A DNA stretch of 64,000 nucleotides. It comes from Lachnospiraceae bacterium UBA7054 (lineage in GTDB: Bacteria > Bacillota > Clostridia > Lachnospirales > Lachnospiraceae). The first letter of the stretch is position 1. Each line of letters starts with the position of its first letter. The stretch covers positions 1 to 64,000 of the forward strand of contig DLAF01000053.1 of the NCBI GenBank assembly GCA_002492725.1, written 5' to 3'. The notes under the pieces were generated by a model. The model was not told where the DNA came from, did not search any database, and saw only the letters and a list, made by a program, of their open reading frames with translations. A program made the position numbers and the translations under genes. Positions 52,987 through 62,002 of this stretch are shown here, piece by piece.

Positions 52987-54357
52987 TTACCGACCCCCAA
53001 GCGTCACATCCACACTCATCTCATGCCCCTGCCTCATCAGGGTAAATGTCATCACATCCTCCGGCTTCGAGCCATAGAGTACGTTCAACAGATCATTGTA
53101 GGTCGTTATCTCCGTTTCTCCCACCCGAATCACGATGTCACCGCTCTGGATACCCGCTGCCATGGCGGGGGAATCAATCTCAATCTCCCTGATATAAGCG
53201 CCCGCCGGCATATCGATCTGGGCGTCCTCCACAGCCTCCTTCGGCACATCTGCGCCATGTATGCCAAGATAAACCCTCTCCTTATCATTAGACATCTGCT
53301 CGATCATGCGTTTGAGCTCGGTAATGCCGTAAGCCGTAAGAAGGTTTCCCATATCGTTGCTGGTATTCATATTGTCAATGATGCCGATCACATAACCCTG
53401 TAAATTAATCAGAACACCCGTTGCGTTCCTGCTCCCATAGATATCCGTCGTGATCTTCTTGTATGCGGCATCCGGCAAATCCATGACGGCTCCCGCAGAA
53501 GTCACCACCCCGTAACTAATGGAACCCGCAGTCCCCAGCGGACTTCCCAGCGCTGCCACCGGCGTTCCCACAAGATTCGCCGCATTGGAACTGCCCAACT
53601 CCGCAATGCTGATCGCGTCCATCGTCTCCTGCGAAATGAGGGAAAGGGGCACGGAAAGAATCGCCAGCCCCGTATTGTCATCTTTCTGTACCAGCTCTGC
53701 CTCCACCTGGTTCTGATCACAAAAGGTCACTTCAATACTGTCCGCCCCGTTAAGCGTACCCGCGCTGACCAGAATCAGCATCGCCTTCCCGTTATTGGCC
53801 ACGATCACACCGGAAGCCGAAGCAACATTCTCATAAGTATTATTAAACCAATCCACGTCGGAGGTAACGCCTGCCACCGTGACCACTGCACGGCCCGCCT
53901 CCTGTGTCAGCTTGCGCAGCTCATCATAAATGCCCCGATATTCATCCAGGCCAAACTCCACCTGCGACAACAACTCTTCGATCTGTTCGTCCACCACCGT
54001 CTCCAAATCTACCGGTTCTGGGACTTCCTCTTCCTCTTCCTTTACCAGCATATCTTCCGGCTTCATCTCTTCCGTCACCGTCTCTTCAGGAAAAACCACC
54101 TCCTTCGGCTCTTCCTCAGGATAGAGACGGTTACTGATGACAGGTTCCAGAATCAGAAAGGTGAGGCATGCCACCAGACCAAAGACCACTGCCATCACTG
54201 CAGTGATCACTGTCCTGCGCAGAAGCTTCTTTTTATTGACCGGCTTCTGCTTTATTTTTTCCCGCATAAACTCCGCCTGCACGGAAGGCGTATACTGCGC
54301 CTGCTCCTTGACGGGTTCTTCCTTCACAGAATTCTGCCCATTCTCAAGCTCCGACAT
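52987..54357 (-). CDS. HtrA-like membrane-anchored pseudoprotease with PDZ domain
   Basis: A 456-residue protein. TM anchor at about 49-71, a Glu/Pro/Val-rich stalk (75-125), a trypsin-like HtrA domain (about 155-335) and a C-terminal PDZ domain (about 362-455, DSPAMAAGIQSGDIVIRVGE). The fold is plain (SASGVIVANNG, VAALGSPLG, SYGVVTSAG, LQGYVIGIID), but all three catalytic positions are changed: the His site reads ILVSAGTL, the Asp site DDNTGLAIL has Gly230 and the GNSGG site reads RNATG (Ala312 for Ser). Start at 54357 has AAAGGAAA upstream. A role as scaffold or peptide-binding sensor is more likely than proteolysis. Divergent from mutS2. Confidence 0.87.
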   Translation of the reverse strand: MSELENGQNSVKEEPVKEQAQYTPSVQAEFMREKIKQKPVNKKKLLRRTVITAVMAVVFGLVACLTFLILEPVISNRLYPEEEPKEVVFPEETVTEEMKPEDMLVKEEEEEVPEPVDLETVVDEQIEELLSQVEFGLDEYRGIYDELRKLTQEAGRAVVTVAGVTSDVDWFNNTYENVASASGVIVANNGKAMLILVSAGTLNGADSIEVTFCDQNQVEAELVQKDDNTGLAILSVPLSLISQETMDAISIAELGSSNAANLVGTPVAALGSPLGTAGSISYGVVTSAGAVMDLPDAAYKKITTDIYGSRNATGVLINLQGYVIGIIDNMNTSNDMGNLLTAYGITELKRMIEQMSNDKERVYLGIHGADVPKEAVEDAQIDMPAGAYIREIEIDSPAMAAGIQSGDIVIRVGETEITTYNDLLNVLYGSKPEDVMTFTLMRQGHEMSVDVTLGGR

Positions 54358-54464
54358 GTGTGTTTCCTTTCCTGCTGAATCTCCCCTGCTCTCATAAACC
54401 CTATATTGCAGTATCCAGTATAACACACTTTCCCCCATTTTCGATAGTATTTTCTCCGCACTTG

Positions 54465-54480
54465 TGGTAGGATATAGGCA
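54465..54480 (+). promoter_or_regulatory. Extended -10 seven bases before the mutS2 start (possible leaderless mRNA)
   Basis: TGG-TAGGAT (54465-54473) is an extended -10, and ATG begins at 54480 at the expected start of transcription. There is no Shine-Dalgarno sequence in the six bases between. Confidence 0.4.
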
Positions 54481-56852
54481 TGAATAAAAAAGCCTTACGA
54501 ATTTTAGAATTTAATAAAATAATTAATAGATTAACAGAGCATGCCACCTCAGCACCCGGAAAAAAGCTGGCGGCGGCCCTTGTTCCCATGACGGACCTGG
54601 AAGAGATCCGCGCGGCGCAGACACAGACGGCGGACGCGCTTGGGCGTCTTTTTCGCAGGGGTTCTACGTCCTTTGGCAGCAACAGGGATTTGGGGATGAG
54701 TCTGAAATCATTGGAAGTGGGGAGCGTTCTTTCTATTGCTGAGCTTCTTGCCATTGCCTCTTTTCTGGAAAATGTGAACCGCATCAAAACTTACGGCCGC
54801 AAAGAAAGGGACGATATTCCTGAAGACTCGCTGGATGTGTGGTTTACCATGCTGGAGCCCCTTACACCCCTGGCAAATGAAATCAACCGCTGTATCCTCT
54901 CGGAGGAGGAGATTGCCGACGATGCAAGTGCGGCGCTGGGGCGCATTCGCCGCAGCATGACAATCACCAACGACCGCATCCACTCGCAGTTAAATTCCAT
55001 GATAAACGGTTCCCTGCGCACTTATCTGCAGGACGCCGTGGTAACCATGCGCGACGACCGCTACTGCATTCCCGTGAAAGCAGAGTACAAGGGACAGGTG
55101 CCGGGGATGATACACGATCAGTCCTCCACGGGTTCCACCTTTTTTATCGAGCCGGCTGCAATCGTTAATTTAAATAACGAGTTAAAAGAACTTTCCCTAA
55201 AAGAAAAGGAGGAGATTGAAGCCATTCTCGCCTCCCTGAGTGCACAGGCGGCGGCTCACACGGAGGCGCTCTTGACGGATCAGGAGGCCATGACGCAGCT
55301 CGACTTCATTTTTGCCAAGGCGAATCTCGCCATGGAGCAGAATGCCTCCATGCCCCTGTTCAACACGGAACATCGGATCCACATCCGCAAGGGGCGCCAT
55401 CCTCTGATCGACAAAAAAACGGTAGTCCCCGTAGACATTCTCCTGGGGACTGACTTTGATCTGCTCATCATTACGGGCCCTAACACGGGCGGTAAGACGG
55501 TTGCGCTAAAGACTGTGGGTCTTCTGACGCTGATGGGACAGGCAGGGCTTCACATACCCTCCCTGGACCGCTCGGAGCTATCCGTCTTTCATGAGGTGTA
55601 CGCGGACATCGGTGATGAACAGAGTATCGAGCAGAGCCTGTCCACCTTTTCCTCACATATGACCAGTATTGTTTCTATTCTGAAAGAGGCGGATACAGAT
55701 TCCCTCTGTCTTTTCGATGAACTGGGTGCAGGGACGGATCCTACCGAAGGCGCTGCACTCGCCATCTCGATACTGGATCATCTGCACGGCCGCGGCATCC
55801 GCACCATGGCCACCACGCACTACAGCGAATTAAAAGTCTACGCGCTCTCCACACCCTTTGTGGAAAATGCCTGCTGTGAATTTGACGTGGAGACGCTTCG
55901 CCCCACCTACCGTTTGCTGATCGGTATTCCCGGCAAGAGCAACGCCTTCGCTATCTCTTCCAGACTCGGCCTGCCCGATCACATTATCGAAGACGCAAAA
56001 AGACATATTTCGGAAGACAAGGAAAGTTTCGAAGATTTGCTTACAAATCTGGAAAACAGCCGCCTTACCATTGAAAAGGAACAGGCGCAGATCGAGAGTT
56101 ACAAGCGGGAAATTGAGGATTTAAAAGTACGGCTGACTGCCAAGCAGGAAAAGATCGATCAGTCCCGCGATCGCATTCTGAGAGAAGCCAACGAGGAAGC
56201 CCGCGAAATTCTGCAAAACGCCAAAGAACTTGCGGACGAGACCATCCGCACCTTCCAAAAGACAGGAAGCACCTCAATTCAGGAACTGGAAAAATCCCGC
56301 AGGAAGGTACATGATAAAATAGCAGAAAAGAACGAAAAACTTGCACTAAAACAGGAAAAGCCAAACCATAAAACATTAAAACCGAACCAGCTCCATTTAG
56401 GCGACAGCGTAAGGATTGTTTCCATGGGCTTAAAAGGCAGCGTCAGCTCCCTTCCGGACAAAAACGGCAAACTTTTCGTGCAATGCGGCATCATCCGCTC
56501 CCAGGTATCCCTCGATGACCTGGTTCTGCTCGACGAGGAGACCATCACCACCGGAAAGTTGCAGCGCAGCTCTTCCGGCAAACTGAAGCTGTCTAAGTCC
56601 TACTCTGTTTCCACGGAAATCAATCTTCTCGGCAAAACGGTGGACGAGGCGCTTTCAGAGCTGGACAAATATCTGGACGACGCCTATCTCGCCCATCTGC
56701 CGAGCGTCCGCATTGTGCACGGCAAGGGCACAGGAGCCCTCAGAAACGCCGTACAGGGATATCTGCGCAAAAACAAAATCATAAAAAGTTATCGCCTCGG
56801 TGAATTTGGGGAAGGCGACGCAGGCGTAACGATTGCGGAATTTAAGGAGTAA
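54480..56852 (+). CDS. mutS2: MutS2 family protein
   Basis: A 790-residue protein with the full MutS2 plan: core and lever helices (1-300), ABC-type ATPase domain (Walker A GPNTGGKT near 337-344, signature LSTFSSHM, Walker B LCLFDELGAGTDPTEG), a long coiled coil (about 515-640), a KOW-like segment (LHLGDSVRIVSMGLKG) and a C-terminal Smr domain (RIVHGKGTGALRNAV). It suppresses recombination or rescues collided ribosomes in other Firmicutes. Overlaps the ribosome-binding region of the next regulator gene, which starts 4 bases after its stop. Confidence 0.95.
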   Translation: MNKKALRILEFNKIINRLTEHATSAPGKKLAAALVPMTDLEEIRAAQTQTADALGRLFRRGSTSFGSNRDLGMSLKSLEVGSVLSIAELLAIASFLENVNRIKTYGRKERDDIPEDSLDVWFTMLEPLTPLANEINRCILSEEEIADDASAALGRIRRSMTITNDRIHSQLNSMINGSLRTYLQDAVVTMRDDRYCIPVKAEYKGQVPGMIHDQSSTGSTFFIEPAAIVNLNNELKELSLKEKEEIEAILASLSAQAAAHTEALLTDQEAMTQLDFIFAKANLAMEQNASMPLFNTEHRIHIRKGRHPLIDKKTVVPVDILLGTDFDLLIITGPNTGGKTVALKTVGLLTLMGQAGLHIPSLDRSELSVFHEVYADIGDEQSIEQSLSTFSSHMTSIVSILKEADTDSLCLFDELGAGTDPTEGAALAISILDHLHGRGIRTMATTHYSELKVYALSTPFVENACCEFDVETLRPTYRLLIGIPGKSNAFAISSRLGLPDHIIEDAKRHISEDKESFEDLLTNLENSRLTIEKEQAQIESYKREIEDLKVRLTAKQEKIDQSRDRILREANEEAREILQNAKELADETIRTFQKTGSTSIQELEKSRRKVHDKIAEKNEKLALKQEKPNHKTLKPNQLHLGDSVRIVSMGLKGSVSSLPDKNGKLFVQCGIIRSQVSLDDLVLLDEETITTGKLQRSSSGKLKLSKSYSVSTEINLLGKTVDEALSELDKYLDDAYLAHLPSVRIVHGKGTGALRNAVQGYLRKNKIIKSYRLGEFGEGDAGVTIAEFKE

Positions 56853-56856
56853 AGCG

Positions 56857-57555
56857 ATGGTGAATAAGCAAAAAATTTTAATTGTGGACGATGACAACAA
56901 TATTGCGGAGCTGATTTCTCTCTATCTGACAAAGGAATGCTTCGAGACGATGATCGTAAATGACGGCGAGTCCGCCTTAAAAGCGGCAGACAGTTTTGAG
57001 CCTAACCTGATGCTGCTGGATCTGATGCTTCCGGGCATTGACGGCTATCAAGTCTGTCGGGAGATCCGTTCCCACTCTTCTCTTCCCATCATCATGCTCT
57101 CCGCCAAAGGCGAAGTCTTTGACAAGGTGCTCGGTCTGGAGCTGGGTGCGGATGACTACATGGAAAAGCCGTTTGATTCCAAGGAACTGGTAGCCCGCGT
57201 GAAAGCCGTATTGCGCCGCTACAAACCCGCCGTTTCGGAAGCAAAGAACTCCGACGTAAAAAGCGTGGAATATCCGGATTTGATCATCAATCAGACCAAT
57301 TACTCCGTGATTTACATGGGGCAGACCATCGAGATGCCTCCCAAGGAGCTGGAACTCCTCTATTTTCTGGCGTCCTCGCCCAACCACGTCTTTTCCAGAG
57401 AGCAGCTCTTGGATCAGATCTGGGGCTACGAATACATAGGCGACAGCCGCACGGTAGATGTGCACGTCAAACGGCTCCGCGAAAAGATCAGCGACCACGA
57501 ACGCTGGCGCATCGCAACCATCTGGGGCGTGGGCTACAAATTTGAAGTACGGTAA
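56857..57555 (+). CDS. OmpR-family response regulator
   Basis: A 232-residue regulator with acidic pocket DDDNN, phospho-acceptor Asp in LMLLDLMLPGIDGYQV, Lys in MEKPFDSKE and a C-terminal winged helix (PPKELELLYFLAS, ending WGVGYKFEVR). The ATG at 56857 has AAGGAG at the mutS2 stop codon, so it is coupled to mutS2. Followed by its kinase at 57618. The pair looks like ResDE/SrrAB- or WalRK-type general envelope regulators; no transporter is linked. Confidence 0.92.
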   Translation: MVNKQKILIVDDDNNIAELISLYLTKECFETMIVNDGESALKAADSFEPNLMLLDLMLPGIDGYQVCREIRSHSSLPIIMLSAKGEVFDKVLGLELGADDYMEKPFDSKELVARVKAVLRRYKPAVSEAKNSDVKSVEYPDLIINQTNYSVIYMGQTIEMPPKELELLYFLASSPNHVFSREQLLDQIWGYEYIGDSRTVDVHVKRLREKISDHERWRIATIWGVGYKFEVR

Positions 57556-57617
57556 GAAAGTTAAAATTTTGTCGAAATGCCGTCATATGGGCAAATTTGG
57601 TGCACGAGGATGATACG

Positions 57618-59042
57618 ATGCGAAAAACTCTCTATTTAAAGTTAATACTGGCCTATATCATCTTTGGGCTTTTTGGTTTCCTGGTGGTGGCTACTTTTGT
57701 GTCCGACATGACCATTAGTCACCTGACAAAAGAGAAAGCCGACGCACTTTACCGCGAGGCCACTCTGATTGCAAATACCTACGCCACCGACCTCTATAAC
57801 ACCGATGTTGCCCTGGAAACCGTCAAGGCACAATTGGATGCGCTGGATACCTACCTGAATGCCACCATCTGGATCATCAACCCGTCCGGACGCATGATTC
57901 TTGACTCCTCCGCTCCCGTGGATGTGGAAAATGAAATTGTTGTAGAAAATTTCGACCCTACCATCACCGAAGGCTCCTATTACACGGAAGGCAGTTTTTT
58001 TGAGACTTTCGATGAAGAGATGCTGAGTGTCTTTGCTCCCATCACTTCCGACTACAAGGTAAAGGGTTACGTAGTCATTCACGCTTCCTTAAGCAGCATT
58101 TATACTGAGGCCAATCAACTCTTAAACATTTCCTATATCATGTTGATCATCCTCTTTCTGCTGTCTCTGATCATCCTGATTTTTTTTACGGAAATGGTCT
58201 ACATCCCCCTGCGTAAAATCACGGAAGCGACAGAACAGTATGCCAGCGGCAATATGCACTATGAATTCAGCGTAGAGAGCGAAGACGAAATGGGGTATCT
58301 GGCCGCAATTCTTTCCTATATGGCAAGTGAAATCGCGCGTTCGGAAGACGACCAGAAAAAGTTTGTAGCGAATGTCTCTCACGACTTCCGCTCCCCTTTG
58401 ACCTCCATTGACGGCTATTTAAAGGCTATGCTGGATGGCACGATTCCACCTGAAATGTACGAGAAATATCTGACCATTGTTTTAAACGAGACGGAGCGCC
58501 TGACGAAACTGACAAACAGCCTCCTGACGTTAAACAATCTGAACACGAAGGGTATCATGCTTAACAGGACGGATTTCGAGATCAACGCCGTCATCCGCAA
58601 TGTAGCAGCATCCTTTGAAGGTACCTGCCGCAAAAAGACCATCGGCATCGAGCTGGTGCTCACAGGTGACGAAATGTATGTAGTCGCAGACGTAGACAAA
58701 ATCCAACAGGTACTCTACAACCTTTTGGACAACGCCATTAAGTTCAGCCATCATGATTCCCTCATTAAAATAGAAACTACCGAAAAACATAATAAAATTT
58801 TTGTGAGCGTAAAAGACACCGGAATCGGCATCCCCAAAGATGATCTGAAATTGATTTGGGACCGCTTTTACAAGTCAGACCTCTCCAGAGGCAAAGATAA
58901 AAAAGGAACGGGACTCGGCCTGTCCATCACCAAAGAAATCATACAGGCGCACGGAGAGAATATCAATGTAATCAGTACCGAGGGTGTCGGAACGGAGTTT
59001 ATTTTTTCTCTGCCGAAGTCGGATGTGGAGGATGATGACTGA
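57618..59042 (+). CDS. Sensor histidine kinase with HAMP domain
   Basis: A 474-residue kinase: TM1 (residues about 6-30), an extracellular domain of about 130 residues of the double-Cache/PhoQ type, TM2 (about 172-194), HAMP (about 195-250, IPLRKITEATEQYASGN), HisKA with His in NVSHDFRSPLTSIDGY (Phe where Leu/Ile is usual), N-box NLLDNAIKFS, G1 DTGIGIP and G2 GTGLGLSI. All boxes are intact. Start at 57618 has GAGG eight bases upstream. It ends 4 bases before the convergent trmL stop. Confidence 0.92.
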   Translation: MRKTLYLKLILAYIIFGLFGFLVVATFVSDMTISHLTKEKADALYREATLIANTYATDLYNTDVALETVKAQLDALDTYLNATIWIINPSGRMILDSSAPVDVENEIVVENFDPTITEGSYYTEGSFFETFDEEMLSVFAPITSDYKVKGYVVIHASLSSIYTEANQLLNISYIMLIILFLLSLIILIFFTEMVYIPLRKITEATEQYASGNMHYEFSVESEDEMGYLAAILSYMASEIARSEDDQKKFVANVSHDFRSPLTSIDGYLKAMLDGTIPPEMYEKYLTIVLNETERLTKLTNSLLTLNNLNTKGIMLNRTDFEINAVIRNVAASFEGTCRKKTIGIELVLTGDEMYVVADVDKIQQVLYNLLDNAIKFSHHDSLIKIETTEKHNKIFVSVKDTGIGIPKDDLKLIWDRFYKSDLSRGKDKKGTGLGLSITKEIIQAHGENINVISTEGVGTEFIFSLPKSDVEDDD

Positions 59043-59046
59043 GGAT

Positions 59047-59547
59047 TTATATCGTTTTTTGCCATGACAATCTGTGCAGCTCCCCTTCCGTCTGCATCCC
59101 CGCAAACCCATTCTGCCGCAGGGCTTCATACAAAACAATCGCTACGGCATTAGAAAGATTCAACGATCTGATTTCATCCAGCATGGGAATGCGAATACAG
59201 GTTTCTTCATTTTCCACCAGAAGCTCCTCGGGGATCCCGGCACTCTCCTTACCGAACATGATATAGTCACCCGGTGAAAAATCCGCCTCCGTGTAGAGAC
59301 GCTTCGCCTTTGTGGTGGCATACCAGATTTTCGCCCCGGGATTCTTTTCCTGAAATTCCTGCATATTCATATAACGGGTCACGTCCAGTTTCTCCCAGTA
59401 GTCCATACCCGCCCGTTTGATGGACTTCTCATCCAGATGAAATCCGAGCGGCTCTATCAAATGGAGCGCCGTACCCGTTGCAACACAGGTACGGCCGATA
59501 TTTCCCGTATTTGCCGGAATCTCCGGCTGATGTAAGACGATGTGCAT
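59047..59547 (-). CDS. trmL: tRNA (cytidine/uridine-34 2'-O)-methyltransferase
   Basis: A 166-residue SpoU-family (SPOUT) enzyme: PANTGNIGRTC near the start, FGKESAGIPEELL and IRSLNLSNAVAIVLYEALRQ, the motif 1-3 set with trefoil knot. It methylates the wobble ribose of tRNA-Leu. The ATG at 59547 shares its A with the stop codon of the aminotransferase (TAATG), so the genes are translationally coupled; a longer frame upstream lies within that gene. Confidence 0.93.
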   Translation of the reverse strand: MHIVLHQPEIPANTGNIGRTCVATGTALHLIEPLGFHLDEKSIKRAGMDYWEKLDVTRYMNMQEFQEKNPGAKIWYATTKAKRLYTEADFSPGDYIMFGKESAGIPEELLVENEETCIRIPMLDEIRSLNLSNAVAIVLYEALRQNGFAGMQTEGELHRLSWQKTI

Positions 59548-60716
59548 TACTTCTCTCCACGTAATCTGCTGACAAAATCCGAAAGTTTCCCAATTGCCAG
59601 TTTCAGGTTGTCTAACGAATACGCATAAGAAATCCGCAGATACCCCTCTCCGCAATCGCCAAACGCCGTACCCGGCACCACAGCCACCTTCTCCTCCGCC
59701 AAAAACCGCTCTGCAAATTCCTCGCTGGTCATACCAAACTCCTTGATGCAGGGAAATACGTAAAACGCCCCGAAAGGTTCAAAACAGGACAGCTTCATCT
59801 CCCGAAAGGCATTCATCAGATACCTTCTTCTCTGGTTGTAAGCCATACACATTTCCCGCACGTCATCGTCCCCGTTGCGCAATGCCTCCACCGCCGCATA
59901 CTGGCTGGTAGTGGGCGCGCACATAATGGCAAACTGATGAAGCTTTACCATCTGCTGCAGAATCTCCCTCGGACCGCAGGCATAGCCCAGGCGCCAGCCA
60001 GTCATCGCGTAAGCCTTGGAAAATCCATTGATCAGGATCGTCCTCTCCTGCATCCCCTCCATCTCTATGATGGACACATGCTTTTCCTTATAGGTCAGCT
60101 CTGCATAAATCTCATCCGACATCACAAGGATATCATGTTTTCTGATCACCTCCGCAATCTCTTCCAGATCCTTTCGCTCCATAATGGCGCCCGTCGGGTT
60201 ATTCGGGAAGGGCAGAATCAGTATCTTGGTCTTTTCCGTTATCGCATCCTCCAGCTCTTTTGCCGTCAAACGGAACTCATTTTCCTCCTTCAACTCAATA
60301 ATGACCGGTACGCCGCCTGCCATAATGGCGCAGGGTTCATAAGATACAAAACTCGGCTGAGGGATCAATACCTCGTCTCCCGGATTGATTACGGCGCGCA
60401 GTCCAATATCAATCGCCTCGGACCCTCCCACCGTGATCAGCACCTCGTGCTGCGGGTCGTAAGCAACGCCCTGTTTTCTCTTGATGTAATTACATATCTC
60501 CTGCCGAAGCTGTATCAAACCGCTGTTGGAAGTGTAAAATGTGCGTCCCTTTTCCAGCGAATAAATACCCTCATCCCTGATATGCCACGGCGTATCAAAA
60601 TCCGGCTCGCCCACACCGAGAGATATCGCGTCATCCATTTCGCTGACAATGTCAAAAAATTTCCGAATACCCGAAGGTTTCAGCCCTACTGCCTGTTTTG
60701 ATAGCATATCTTTCAC
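59547..60716 (-). CDS. Pyridoxal-phosphate aminotransferase, class I/II
   Basis: A 389-residue enzyme of the aspartate aminotransferase fold-type I group. PLP Lys in INGFSKAYAMTGWRLGY, FPNNPTGAIM for the Asn that contacts PLP, SDEIYAEL and a C-terminal Arg in YLRISYAYS. Probably acts on aspartate, aromatic or a related amino acid; exact substrate is not clear. The start overlaps the stop of the AsnC-type regulator by 4 bases (ATGA), so the regulator and enzyme are co-expressed. Confidence 0.92.
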   Translation of the reverse strand: MKDMLSKQAVGLKPSGIRKFFDIVSEMDDAISLGVGEPDFDTPWHIRDEGIYSLEKGRTFYTSNSGLIQLRQEICNYIKRKQGVAYDPQHEVLITVGGSEAIDIGLRAVINPGDEVLIPQPSFVSYEPCAIMAGGVPVIIELKEENEFRLTAKELEDAITEKTKILILPFPNNPTGAIMERKDLEEIAEVIRKHDILVMSDEIYAELTYKEKHVSIIEMEGMQERTILINGFSKAYAMTGWRLGYACGPREILQQMVKLHQFAIMCAPTTSQYAAVEALRNGDDDVREMCMAYNQRRRYLMNAFREMKLSCFEPFGAFYVFPCIKEFGMTSEEFAERFLAEEKVAVVPGTAFGDCGEGYLRISYAYSLDNLKLAIGKLSDFVSRLRGEK

Positions 60717-61195
60717 GGTGTCACCTTCTCTCTGGTATCTTCATATTTCTTTGTCAGGATCGTTCCATGATCCTTATATTTTTTCAAAATAAAATGGGTT
60801 GCTGTACTCAAAACGGAATCCAGTGTGGAAAGCTTGTCGGATACAAAACCCGATATCTCCTTCAAAGACTTCCCCTCCAAGGTAACGAGCAGATCATACC
60901 CTCCGGAAATCAGATATACGGAAGTCACCTCCGGATATTTGTAAATGCGCTCCGCAATATTGTCAAAGCCCTGCCCTCTCTGGGGCGTCACCCGCACCTC
61001 AATCAGCGCGGACACCTTCTCGATAGAAGTTTTCTCCCAGTCGATCATCGTGTGATAGCCGCAGATAATTCCTTCTTCCTCCAAGGTTTGCAGCTCGTTC
61101 ACCACATCAATCTCTTCCACTCCCAGAATCACCGCCAATTCTTTCAAATCTATGCGGCTGTTCCTTTCTATGATTGCCAATAACTCTTCTCTCAT
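60713..61195 (-). CDS. AsnC/Lrp-family transcriptional regulator
   Basis: A 160-residue regulator with an N-terminal winged helix (RIDLKELAVILGVEEIDVVNELQTLEEEGII) given here in part as LKELAVILGVEE, and a C-terminal RAM ligand domain (IEVRVTPQRGQGFDNIAERI, in part). Start at 61195 with the normal Lrp N-terminus; a longer frame upstream would run through hairpin A. It is the first gene of the operon with the aminotransferase and trmL. Probably senses an amino acid that the aminotransferase handles. Confidence 0.9.
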   Translation of the reverse strand: MREELLAIIERNSRIDLKELAVILGVEEIDVVNELQTLEEEGIICGYHTMIDWEKTSIEKVSALIEVRVTPQRGQGFDNIAERIYKYPEVTSVYLISGGYDLLVTLEGKSLKEISGFVSDKLSTLDSVLSTATHFILKKYKDHGTILTKKYEDTREKVTP

Positions 61196-61237
61196 CTTTC
61201 TTTTCCTCCATATCGGAGCGCTTTTTGCGGAGTGCGC

Positions 61238-61333
61238 GAGCCAAATTTCAAATTTGGCTCTGCGATTCCGAGTTTGTGGCTCCGACACAAACTCGCGATT
61301 GAAAAATCAGCACATCAGTGTGATTTTTCAATC
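61238..61333. repeat. Three consecutive hairpins in a short intergenic region
   Basis: Hairpin A: GAGCCAAATT (61238-61247) with AATTTGGCTC (61251-61260), loop 3. Hairpin B: CGAGTTTGTG (61269-61278) with CACAAACTCG (61286-61295), loop 7. Hairpin C: GATTGAAAAATCA (61297-61309) with TGATTTTTCAATC (61321-61333), loop 11. All arms are exact. GCGATT occurs on both sides of B (61262 and 61295). They fill the gap between the AIRS-type gene stop and the AsnC-type start. No T-run, so not a simple terminator. Confidence 0.85.
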
Positions 61334-61350
61334 ATCCTCCTCTGCCTATT

Positions 61351-61941
61351 TTAGTATTTTGGTTTATTCAAATACCGTTTCCTGCCCTGGTTATAGAGCA
61401 CCCGCTCATTCCCCCGCGTCGTTCTGCCGATCACGACCGCCGGAATCCCTTCTCGTAATAATGCCGCCACAAGGGGATTCCCGTTTTTTGCCGTCATCAA
61501 AAGGCAGCCACCCGACGCAAGCTCATAGGGATTCTCGCCAAAAAACTCACAGATTTCTATAGTTTCCTGCCTGACAGGAATCTTTCTCAAATCCACTTCC
61601 AGTCCGACGCCGGCTTCCTGCGCCATTTCCCAAAGCCCTGCTAAAATTCCGCTCTGAGAAAGGCCGCGTATGCCGCAGACGCCGGACTTCATGGCGGTAG
61701 CGGCCTCCGGTACAACCGAAAGATATCTGTCAAAAGCGGCCGCCTCGTCTATCATGCGCGTCGGGAACCGTTCCCGCAGCCGTTCTCCATGCTGCCCTGC
61801 CAGTCGTGCCGTACCTTCCAGGGCGATCCACTTACTCGCCACGATATCCTGATCCGCACACGCAGAAACGGCGCAGACTTCCCCCAGTCCCGCGCCGCCT
61901 CGCTCTCTTTCTCTATAGGATATATCGTTTTCCTGTCTCAT
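61351..61941 (-). CDS. Half-length AIR-synthase-related protein
   Basis: A 196-residue protein matching the C-terminal half of AIRS-related (HypE/SelD/PurM-fold) proteins: DIVASKWIALEGTARLA, DEAAAFDRYLSVVPEAA, then GVGLEVDLRKIPVRQETIEICEFFGENPYELASGG. The N-terminal ATP-binding domain of about 130 residues is absent, and the motif usually read as HDVTEGG is RGLSQSG. So it cannot be a normal synthase; a remnant or a new non-catalytic role are both possible. The first 25 residues (MRQENDISYRERERGGAG) are unlike the family. Confidence 0.7.
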   Translation of the reverse strand: MRQENDISYRERERGGAGLGEVCAVSACADQDIVASKWIALEGTARLAGQHGERLRERFPTRMIDEAAAFDRYLSVVPEAATAMKSGVCGIRGLSQSGILAGLWEMAQEAGVGLEVDLRKIPVRQETIEICEFFGENPYELASGGCLLMTAKNGNPLVAALLREGIPAVVIGRTTRGNERVLYNQGRKRYLNKPKY

Positions 61942-62002
61942 AGTTCATGCCTTATTCTTCATAGTAACTACATCATAACAATATAATATCTGCCACAATA
62001 AA

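Noticed and set aside
59937..60701. 254-codon plus-strand open frame
   Set aside because: Entirely antisense to the well-supported aminotransferase gene; His/Leu/Arg-rich nonsense composition.
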